From: SABI01 sp963678555
GTDB lineage: Bacteria > Spirochaetota > Spirochaetia > Sphaerochaetales > Sphaerochaetaceae
Length of the DNA: 64,000 nt
Direction: 5' to 3'
NCBI GenBank assembly: GCA_963678555.2
Contig: CAXXJA010000003.1
Span: 62,001 to 126,000 of the forward strand
Shown here: positions 25,551 to 32,968 of the stretch, one piece after another
Layout: each line of letters begins with the position of its first letter
Position numbering within the stretch: the first letter of the stretch is position 1
Translations under genes and position numbers: made by a program
The notes under the pieces: generated by a model
Seen by the model: only the letters and a program-made list of their open reading frames with translations
What the model was told of the DNA's origin: nothing
The model's database searches: none

Positions 25551-26315
25551 CTACAGCAATAGGAGGAGTGCAAAAGTTGTGGCAATCATACCGCAAATGA
25601 CTAGATGGGTAAAGAGGGACACGTTTCCGGGGAGTCTCCTGTAACTGCTTCGCTTAACACTACTTCCGAAGCCTCGATGCTCGAGACTCATAGCAAGATG
25701 AGGAATGCTCTTGAGGGCGAAGATCAAGGTACAGCTGATTGTGGGAAGGATATCGAACAGTGCGTTCCACCCCTTCGACTGGGAGTGCTCACTCTGGCGC
25801 AGAGAGTGAGCCTCCTGAATTCTGGTGAAAGTCTCTGCTATGAAGGGAATGAACCTGAAGGTGAGAGTGATCACCAGGGCGGCACTGTAGGGGAGACGAA
25901 ACCATCTGAAGGTGAGCAGGATATCATGCATCTTCGTCGTCCACACGAACAGTGTCGTCAGATAGGTGATCGTGAGGAACCGTCCTGTATGGGTCGCAAA
26001 CTGAAGGAGACTGTCCTGTGTCGCGATGACCGTCTCACCGATGACGAGTAGCGGTTTTCCCGTGCGATGGGTGAAGGGGATGAAAAGAACCATGATGAGG
26101 ATAATCAGACCGATCGCCTTGAAGGGAGAGAAAGCCATCTTCAACCCGAGTGCATGGAAGAGGAAGGCGAAGGTAACGGCAAAGAGGAGATAGATCCCCC
26201 ACAGAGGAGCAGGCAGGAAGACTTCAATACACAGCAGCACCACAAGAAGGAGTTTTGCCCGTGGATCAAAGGCATACCAGGGTCCTTTTCCGCTGACGAA
26301 GGTGGAGGAAATCAT
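25551..26315 (-). CDS. ECF transporter T component (EcfT)
   Basis: The 254-residue transmembrane coupling subunit links the ATPase to the S component at the inner membrane. It has about five hydrophobic segments. The coupling helices carry the family's short motifs, recognisable as RIQEAHSLRQS (residue about 165) and SLEHRGFGSS (about 208), variants of the A-R-G motif that contacts the ATPases. Its start overlaps the stop of the ATPase gene by 4 bases. Confidence 0.88.
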   Translation of the reverse strand: MISSTFVSGKGPWYAFDPRAKLLLVVLLCIEVFLPAPLWGIYLLFAVTFAFLFHALGLKMAFSPFKAIGLIILIMVLFIPFTHRTGKPLLVIGETVIATQDSLLQFATHTGRFLTITYLTTLFVWTTKMHDILLTFRWFRLPYSAALVITLTFRFIPFIAETFTRIQEAHSLRQSEHSQSKGWNALFDILPTISCTLIFALKSIPHLAMSLEHRGFGSSVKRSSYRRLPGNVSLFTHLVICGMIATTFALLLLL

Positions 26316-27721
26316 TCGGCCCTCCTCTCGCGCACAGCACCGGCTTCGATCACGTAGGTTCTGTGGGCAAGTGACGAGGCGATCGAATCATCGTGAGTGA
26401 TGATGATGACTCCCGCTCCCTGTTTTCTCAGCACCTCGATACTCTGAAAAGCCATCTCATAGGTCATTCCGCTGTCGATCTCATCAATGATGATGAACGG
26501 ACGCTCCAGAAGGGAAGCCACCGCGGCCTGCAACCGTTTCTTTGCTCCATAACTCATCAGGGAGGGATTTGCCTCAAGGTCGAGAGAGAACTCCTGAGCT
26601 GCCTCATGCACCATTTCGTGCACGGCCTGCCTGCGCTTCCCCTGCTTCTTCACCGAATAGGAAAGCTCGTCAGCTACCGTCGGAAGGAATATCGAGAAGT
26701 CGGGATTCTGGAACAGGTAGGCGACATGCAGCTTCCTCATCTTCGCTGTGAGCTCACGGGAATCGATTCCACAGGTCCCGGACAGAGGCTCATCAAGGCC
26801 GCAGAGGACCCTGGCAAGGGTACTCTTTCCCGCCCCGTTCTCCCCCAGCAGAGCGATCACCTCACCCTGAACGACACTGAGCGCATCAACACGCAGACGA
26901 AATGGTTCTAAGGACCTCTCCGAGGCACGGGTGTGCTCGATGACGGCATCCGAAACACTCAGGCGCAGAGCGCCTGCTTCATCAGCATGTTCGCGATCAC
27001 CTCTAACTCCTCGAGTTCTATGTGCTTCAACAAGTTCTGCTTCGTTCACTGACCGCACGATCCCCCGTTCCATCTCCACGATACGGGAGAACCGGGAGGT
27101 GAACTCAGGAAGGAAGCGCGAGGCGAATACGAGGGAGGTCTTCTTCCGCTCCTGCAGGAGATCCAGCACAAACCGTTTCCACCTGATATCCAGATCATCG
27201 AACACTTCGTCGAGAATCCACAGGGGAGCATCGATTGCATCGGTCACCGCGAGGAGTACCCGCTTTCTCTCCCCGCCGCTCAGCTCATGGGGATGCACGT
27301 TCTTCACATGAGAGAGTTTCCAGGTAGACAGAACCCGCTGTATCCTTCGCTCCATCTCCTTGGAGCTGAAGCCGAGAGACTCAAGGGGAAAAGCGATCTC
27401 ATCAGTCACCGTATTCATCAGAAGCTGTTCCTGCGGATTCTGAAAGATACAGGTAACCACAGGCGTCAGATCATGTGGTTCCGTTTCAAAAATATCCTTC
27501 TGGTCGAAGAGGATCCGGCCGGAAAGCGTACCGGACGTATATCGGGGCACTCCCCGGGTGATGATCTTGGCAAGGGTCGATTTACCGGCGTCCGGAGCGG
27601 CGAGAAACAGGAGAGATTCACCCTGACGGACCTGCACGGAAAGGTCTTTGAACAACGTCCTTTCCTGATGCCCTCCACTGTAGTCGGGATAGGAGAAGGA
27701 GAGCTTCTCGATACTCAGCAT
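26312..27721 (-). CDS. ECF transporter fused double ATPase (EcfA-EcfA')
   Basis: This single polypeptide of about 469 residues carries two ABC ATPase domains. Domain 1 has a degenerate P-loop (AAPDAGKST), an intact signature (LSGGERKRV) and Walker B (LWILDEVFDD), but Arg where the H-loop histidine is expected (VFASRFL). Domain 2 has a canonical P-loop (GENGAGKST), a degenerate signature (MSYGAKKRL), Walker B (FIIIDEID) and an H-loop (ITHDD). Pairing in a head-to-tail dimer would give one consensus and one degenerate ATP site. The ATG at 27721 starts MLSIEKLSFSYP; a GTG at 27736 would overlap the acyltransferase stop region. Confidence 0.9.
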   Translation of the reverse strand: MLSIEKLSFSYPDYSGGHQERTLFKDLSVQVRQGESLLFLAAPDAGKSTLAKIITRGVPRYTSGTLSGRILFDQKDIFETEPHDLTPVVTCIFQNPQEQLLMNTVTDEIAFPLESLGFSSKEMERRIQRVLSTWKLSHVKNVHPHELSGGERKRVLLAVTDAIDAPLWILDEVFDDLDIRWKRFVLDLLQERKKTSLVFASRFLPEFTSRFSRIVEMERGIVRSVNEAELVEAHRTRGVRGDREHADEAGALRLSVSDAVIEHTRASERSLEPFRLRVDALSVVQGEVIALLGENGAGKSTLARVLCGLDEPLSGTCGIDSRELTAKMRKLHVAYLFQNPDFSIFLPTVADELSYSVKKQGKRRQAVHEMVHEAAQEFSLDLEANPSLMSYGAKKRLQAAVASLLERPFIIIDEIDSGMTYEMAFQSIEVLRKQGAGVIIITHDDSIASSLAHRTYVIEAGAVRERRAE

Positions 27722-27728
27722 GGCAGCA

Positions 27729-28472
27729 CTACTCACCGGGGACCGGGCTTCTCTGCCCCTTCTCGATAGCCTTGAATATCGTATTACTCAGGTTTATCAT
27801 CTCTTCTTCATTGAGAGATGCGGTATCGATCGGCTCTGCGATCGTCAGAGTCACCCTGGGGAAGCCGATCCCCCTCTTCCCCTCCAGAGCGAATCTCGTC
27901 CCGTCGATCGTTATGGGAACGATCAGAGCCTTGGAACGTGTGGCCAGTTTCAGCGAACCGGGTTTAAATTCACCGAGTCTGCCGGTCCTGCTTCGTGTCC
28001 CTTCGGGGAAGATCACCATCGGGATACCTTTCCTGATATGATCGACACCTTTGAAGATCGCATCGATGGCAGAACGGGGAGAGGTCCTGTCTATATAGAC
28101 ACAGTGCATCGACTGAATCCAGAAATTGAGGATGGGCACGCTCCTGAGCTCTTTCTTTGCAATGAATCCTGCCCAGACATGCCCGTAGGCTATGAGAACA
28201 GGTATATCAAGCATGCTCTGGTGATTCACCACGTAACACACCTTGGAACCCTGAGGGGGGATATTCTCACCACCGTACACGTTCACTCTAGAACCAAGTG
28301 TGAACAGGATAGTGCGGCTGATTCCTATGGCGTTGATACGGTTCCAACGCTCACTGAGAGACACTGCACCGAGACCTCTGAGAATGGCCGAAGGGATGAT
28401 GCCGATGAAGACCGACAGAATAAAGACAGGGATGACAATCAGTACAGCAAAGGTGATCTGAATGTATTTCAT
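27729..28472 (-). CDS. plsC: 1-acyl-sn-glycerol-3-phosphate acyltransferase family
   Basis: The 247-residue membrane-associated acyltransferase adds the second acyl chain to lysophosphatidic acid in phospholipid synthesis. The catalytic motif NHQSMLD (83-89; NHx4D) and the substrate motif FPEGTRS (about 158-164) are both present. Two N-terminal hydrophobic segments (about 6-35 and 48-60) would anchor it. The ATG at 28472 has AGGAGG directly upstream; a longer frame would run back into the ABC exporter gene. Relatives with other lysophospholipid substrates cannot be excluded. Confidence 0.9.
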   Translation of the reverse strand: MKYIQITFAVLIVIPVFILSVFIGIIPSAILRGLGAVSLSERWNRINAIGISRTILFTLGSRVNVYGGENIPPQGSKVCYVVNHQSMLDIPVLIAYGHVWAGFIAKKELRSVPILNFWIQSMHCVYIDRTSPRSAIDAIFKGVDHIRKGIPMVIFPEGTRSRTGRLGEFKPGSLKLATRSKALIVPITIDGTRFALEGKRGIGFPRVTLTIAEPIDTASLNEEEMINLSNTIFKAIEKGQRSPVPGE

Positions 28473-28482
28473 GACATGCCTC

Positions 28483-30198
28483 CTAGAGAGATTGGTTACG
28501 ATACAGTGACGCGTACTGTCCCTTACGGGCAAGCAGCTCCTCATGGGTTCCCACCTCAGAGATCTTCCGGTCCTTGAGTACGTAGATCCGGTCTGCATCT
28601 CTGACGGTGGCAAGCCTGTGGGCGATGATGATTGCCGTACGCCCCTGACTGAGACGCTTGAACGCCTGCTGGATGAGATACTCGTTCTCACTGTCAAGCG
28701 AACTGGTCGCCTCATCGAATATAATGATCCGGGGGTTCTTCAGAAACGCCCGTGCTATCGAGATTCTCTGCTTCTCACCGCCTGAAAGGCGCGTACCATG
28801 CTCTTTCACACTCGTCTCGATCCCATCGGGCAGAGCGTCAACGAACTCACCAAGCCCTGCCAGAGCGAGGGCCTCGTACAGTTCCTCCTCACTCGCGCTC
28901 TGCTTGCCGTACAGAAGGTTCTCACGAATCGTGCCATCGAAGAGAAAAACGTTCTGCTGCACGACACCGATCTGGCTGCGCAGTGATGCTCTGGTCAGTG
29001 TCCTGACATCCTGTCCGTCAACACTCACCGTACCGCTGACCGCTTCATAGAAACGGGGGATCAGGGAGACCAGAGTCGACTTGCCGGCTCCCGACGAGCC
29101 GACGATGGCGACATTCTCGCCACCTGCCACTCGCAGGGAGATATCAGAGAGTACTTCATCCCGTTCCCCTTCATAGGTAAAACAGACATGGGAGAACTCG
29201 ACTGTACCATCACGGATCACAAGATCACGGGCACCTTCCACATCGTTGATGTCACTTTCCACTTCCATCACTTCAATAAACCGTTCGAACGAGGCGAATC
29301 CCTGATGCAGCTGTTCGGTGAAGCGGATCAGCCGGTCTATCGGAGGGAGCACGACAGATACATAGAGGATGAAGGCTATCAGATCGTACGATTCAACCTT
29401 GCCCGCATAGATGAGGAGAGCTCCGCCTGCGACCGTGACGAAGTAGTACATCTCACGGAAGAACATCATCGTCGATTCAAACCCGGCCATCACCTTGTAC
29501 TGTACACTCTTCGCTTCCTGAAACTCCTCATTGACCTTTCTGAATTTCCTGTTCTCATGCGTCTCACTGGTGTAGGACTGTACCTCCCGGATACCCTGGA
29601 TCGAGTTCTCCACCACCGAATTGACATCTGCAACGGTCTTTCGGACCTGACGGAAACCGGCTCTCAGCCTTCCACCGAAATAGATCCCGTAGAAGACCAG
29701 AAGGGGAAGGGGAATCAGGGAAACGAACGCCAGATAGGCATTATTGAGGAACATCAGCGTATAGGCACCGATGATGACAACGATAGAGATGAGAAGATCC
29801 TCGGGTGCGTGATGGGCTGTCTCAGCGATCATGAACAGATCGTTGGTGATCCGGGACATCAGATGCCCGGTCTTCGTGTTGTCAAAGTAGGTGAACGACT
29901 GGCGCTGCAGGTGTTCGAACAGGTCCTGCCTCATGTCCCGCTCCATGAAGACACCGAGCTGGTGCCCCCACCGCACACGCAGGTAGGTGGTGAAGGTCTG
30001 AACCACATAGATCATCAGCATGATGATCAGGAGAAGGATCATGAGAGACCATTGCCGATCCGGGATAACCGTTCTCAGAAGTTCCCTCGTTATCTGAGGG
30101 AACGATATTGCCAGAAGAGATCCGATGACAGCGGCTGCGATATCAAGGCTGAACAGGCCTTTGTAGGGTCGGTAATAGGACAGAAAACGCTTCAGCAT
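28483..30198 (-). CDS. ABC exporter, MsbA-like half transporter
   Basis: The 571-residue half-transporter has six transmembrane helices in residues 1-310. Its ATPase domain carries Walker A GSSGAGKSTLV, signature LSGGEKQRI, Walker B IIIFDEATSSLD and H-loop IAHRLAT. It would act as a homodimer at the inner membrane. A lipid or lipid-linked substrate fits the neighbouring acyltransferase gene, but multidrug export is equally possible from sequence alone. It ends 10 bases before the acyltransferase start and begins 8 bases after the helicase stop, so the whole stretch is probably one transcript. Confidence 0.92.
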   Translation of the reverse strand: MLKRFLSYYRPYKGLFSLDIAAAVIGSLLAISFPQITRELLRTVIPDRQWSLMILLLIIMLMIYVVQTFTTYLRVRWGHQLGVFMERDMRQDLFEHLQRQSFTYFDNTKTGHLMSRITNDLFMIAETAHHAPEDLLISIVVIIGAYTLMFLNNAYLAFVSLIPLPLLVFYGIYFGGRLRAGFRQVRKTVADVNSVVENSIQGIREVQSYTSETHENRKFRKVNEEFQEAKSVQYKVMAGFESTMMFFREMYYFVTVAGGALLIYAGKVESYDLIAFILYVSVVLPPIDRLIRFTEQLHQGFASFERFIEVMEVESDINDVEGARDLVIRDGTVEFSHVCFTYEGERDEVLSDISLRVAGGENVAIVGSSGAGKSTLVSLIPRFYEAVSGTVSVDGQDVRTLTRASLRSQIGVVQQNVFLFDGTIRENLLYGKQSASEEELYEALALAGLGEFVDALPDGIETSVKEHGTRLSGGEKQRISIARAFLKNPRIIIFDEATSSLDSENEYLIQQAFKRLSQGRTAIIIAHRLATVRDADRIYVLKDRKISEVGTHEELLARKGQYASLYRNQSL

Positions 30199-30206
30199 TG
30201 CTCACA

Positions 30207-32108
30207 CTAGCGACCCAGCAGACGTGCAAGAAGGCCTTTCTTCTTTGGTCTATCCTGTACGTTCTGCTCTTCGCGCCTCTTTTCAGGTGCCGGTGGTGAA
30301 GCATGTCTCTTCTCCACTCTGGTATCTTCCGCTCCGGGTTTCCCTGCGGCGGGTTTCTTGCCTCTGGACCCTTCCGCATTCGACCTGGATGCACTCTTTG
30401 TGCCCTGAGATGACGCAGAGGCAGGTTTCAAGCGCCTGTCGGGCTTGCTTGCGGACTTCTGTGTACCCGTTGGAACCGAACCCGTATCGGAAGTAGAGGG
30501 GGTTGGACCGGCGGGCTTCTGGCTTCGAGGTCCTTTTCCCTTTCCAGTTCTCTTTGCAGGGGAGGGTTTCTCGGTTCCGGGTGTCTTCCGTTCCGCTTCA
30601 GGTGTTTCACCATCGGCCATGTACAGATTCTTATAGTAGTCCATGCGCTGGTTGAGATCCATCTTCTGAATTTCCTGATAGCTCTTTCCCGGACGGCTCC
30701 CACGATGTTTCTGAGGGGTATAGGGTTTTTTCACTGTAGCACTCTGTACAGGGTGTTTCTTCACCGAGGCATCGGCATGATGGACAGGGGTATGTGTTTT
30801 CGGTTTCGCGACTCTTGCTCCCTGTGGCTTTCTGCCGCCCCGCGGGCTTCTTGAGCTGTCACGACGCCCTCTGCCGTCACTTTTGGCTCCGAATTCCTTG
30901 CGGGGAACAAGGTCTCTGAAACTCATGCCTGCAGAAGCATCCTTCACCAGAGGAATTGTTTCCTCATCAACCCACAGTACGGGGATCTTCATCTGAATAT
31001 AGGATTCGATTGATTCAAGTGAATAGACAAATTCTTCGCATCCGAGAGTAATAGACTTCCCGCTCTTGCCTGCCCGTGCTGTCCTGCCTATCCGGTGGAC
31101 ATAGTTCTCAAAGTCCTCAGGGATATCGTAGTTGACTACGAGCTGGAGATCGTCGATCTGCAGTCCGCGGGCGGCGACGTCGGTAGCTACAAGGAATTTC
31201 AACTCTCCCGACTTCATTCTGTTAATGACCTGCAGCCGTTTGTTCTGAGGAAGGTCTCCCATCAGGTACTGAGCCTTGTAGTTGTTGAGCTGGAGTCGTT
31301 TGGTGACCTCCACTGCTCTTGCCTTCGTGTTGGTGAAGATCAGGCAGTTTTCGGGCTGTTCCTTCTCGAGGAGGCGGAGCATGATGGAGAACTTTTCATC
31401 GCTGGAGACGTGGTAGAGTTCCTGCGTGATGTTCGTCACAGTGAGCTCTTCCATCTGCACTTCGAACTCCTGGGGTTCGTTCATGTATTTCCATGCAAGG
31501 TTACGGACACGGTTGGAGAGTGTTGCACTGAACAGCATCGTCTGACGCTTTTCCTTCGGTGTCATGAGAGAGAACATCCTCTGGATATCGGGATAGAAAC
31601 CCATGTCGAACAGGCGGTCAGCCTCATCAATCACGAAGGCGTTCACCTTCCTGAAATCGAGCTTTCCCATCTTCTGATAATCGAGGATCCTTCCGGGAGT
31701 TCCTATGGCGATATCAACACCCTCTTTGAGCATCTTGTCCTGTCCCTGATACCCTACTCCTCCGTAGAAACATCCGATGCGGATATCCTTCATACCGTGA
31801 GAGAGAAGACGGGCATCCCCTTCGATCTGTACTGCAAGCTCCCTTGTCGGGGCTATGATCAGTGCAAAGGTTCCGGCGTCGGTTTCCGTTCCGTTCTGGC
31901 GCTCAGCGTTCTGTTCTGCTAACTTCTGTAAAATCGTAATAAGGAAGACTGCCGTCTTCCCTGATCCTGTCTTTGACTGGACCATAACATCTTTACCTGT
32001 AAGGGATACGGGTAACACATTTTCCTGCACCGTCATACACTCGACGAATGAGGCATGTTCGATTCCCTTCAGGAGGTTCTGATGCAAAGGTAATTCATTA
32101 AACTTCAT
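30207..32108 (-). CDS. DEAD-box RNA helicase with long basic tail
   Basis: The 633-residue helicase has motif I SKTGSGKT, PTRELA, DEAD (VIDEADRLFD), SAT (FSATLS) and the C-terminal HRIGRTARAGK. The core ends near residue 400. A tail of about 230 residues follows, with runs of K, R, P, S and G, probably disordered and RNA binding. It should remodel RNA in ribosome assembly or decay. The ATG at 32108 starts MKFNELPLHQ. An upstream in-frame extension is unlikely because it would overlap the aminotransferase gene. No good Shine-Dalgarno sequence is seen, and TATAGT ends 7 bases before the ATG. Confidence 0.92.
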   Translation of the reverse strand: MKFNELPLHQNLLKGIEHASFVECMTVQENVLPVSLTGKDVMVQSKTGSGKTAVFLITILQKLAEQNAERQNGTETDAGTFALIIAPTRELAVQIEGDARLLSHGMKDIRIGCFYGGVGYQGQDKMLKEGVDIAIGTPGRILDYQKMGKLDFRKVNAFVIDEADRLFDMGFYPDIQRMFSLMTPKEKRQTMLFSATLSNRVRNLAWKYMNEPQEFEVQMEELTVTNITQELYHVSSDEKFSIMLRLLEKEQPENCLIFTNTKARAVEVTKRLQLNNYKAQYLMGDLPQNKRLQVINRMKSGELKFLVATDVAARGLQIDDLQLVVNYDIPEDFENYVHRIGRTARAGKSGKSITLGCEEFVYSLESIESYIQMKIPVLWVDEETIPLVKDASAGMSFRDLVPRKEFGAKSDGRGRRDSSRSPRGGRKPQGARVAKPKTHTPVHHADASVKKHPVQSATVKKPYTPQKHRGSRPGKSYQEIQKMDLNQRMDYYKNLYMADGETPEAERKTPGTEKPSPAKRTGKGKGPRSQKPAGPTPSTSDTGSVPTGTQKSASKPDRRLKPASASSQGTKSASRSNAEGSRGKKPAAGKPGAEDTRVEKRHASPPAPEKRREEQNVQDRPKKKGLLARLLGR

Positions 32109-32136
32109 GCATACCACTATACTTGGTTTTCGCCTT

Positions 32137-32958
32137 TTAGGGTAGTACGTCACGCTCCCACGAACAGATCAGAGCGTGAATCCTATCCGTGTGCCGGTGT
32201 ATGAAGGGCAGCGGCGTGTCATCGATACAGCACAGAGGGAGGGCGCCCATCGATGTTGAGGAAATGAATAATCCATCATAGTGTCCTGCGATGACTGTCT
32301 CATAGGAGAGGAGTTCATATTCCACGGCAAGAGAAAGCTCTTCAGCCGCATGAATGATATGATCCCGGGTGACTCCCTCAAGTACCATATCGGTAGGTGC
32401 CGTGTACAGGCTGTCACCTTTTACTGCGAACAGGTTCGTCCTGGACCCTTCAAGGAGGAATCCCTCGTTATTCTGGAGAAGGGCTTCAAAGGCACCCCGC
32501 CTGACCGCCTCTGCTCTGGACAGGTAGTTCAGAAGAAGGTTCCCCGTCTTGAACTGCGGGAGATACCGTTCCCCCCGGTAGGTGATGGCTTTCACTCCCT
32601 CCGTATAGTAGGAATCGGGATAGGAGAGAAGAGGCTGCGTGGTGATGTAGAGTCTCGGTTCCGGTCCCCCGGTGAGCGTGACTCGAATCGATGCGTCGGT
32701 CAGGTTTCCGTGTGCCAGCAGCTCTCTGATATAGGTGACGATCTGATCCTGTTGATACGCGTGCTCTATGGAAAGTCCGTGTGCAGAGCGGAACAGACGG
32801 GCTATATGGTCCTGAGGATATATGAGACGTGAATCTACATACTTCATCGTCTCATATACGCTGCAGGCAGCCTGGAACGCAGGTTCATCTATCGAGACGA
32901 GACATTCGCTCCTGTCGACCACCCGTCCGTTGACAGATGCGATGCTATGCTGATTCAT
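32137..32958 (-). CDS. Class IV aminotransferase (branched-chain/D-amino acid/ADC lyase type)
   Basis: The 273-residue PLP enzyme of fold type IV shows the conserved segments FKTGNLLLNYLSRAEA (with the probable PLP lysine), GSRTNLFAVKGDSLYTAP and EGVTRDHII. Members include IlvE, D-alanine aminotransferase and aminodeoxychorismate lyase; the sequence does not settle which. I chose the ATG at 32958, which has AAGGAG 6 bases upstream; an ATG at 32976 lies before it. It lies 10 bases after the ftsK stop codon and 28 bases before the helicase. Confidence 0.88.
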   Translation of the reverse strand: MNQHSIASVNGRVVDRSECLVSIDEPAFQAACSVYETMKYVDSRLIYPQDHIARLFRSAHGLSIEHAYQQDQIVTYIRELLAHGNLTDASIRVTLTGGPEPRLYITTQPLLSYPDSYYTEGVKAITYRGERYLPQFKTGNLLLNYLSRAEAVRRGAFEALLQNNEGFLLEGSRTNLFAVKGDSLYTAPTDMVLEGVTRDHIIHAAEELSLAVEYELLSYETVIAGHYDGLFISSTSMGALPLCCIDDTPLPFIHRHTDRIHALICSWERDVLP

Positions 32959-32968
32959 CGGTTTCTCC

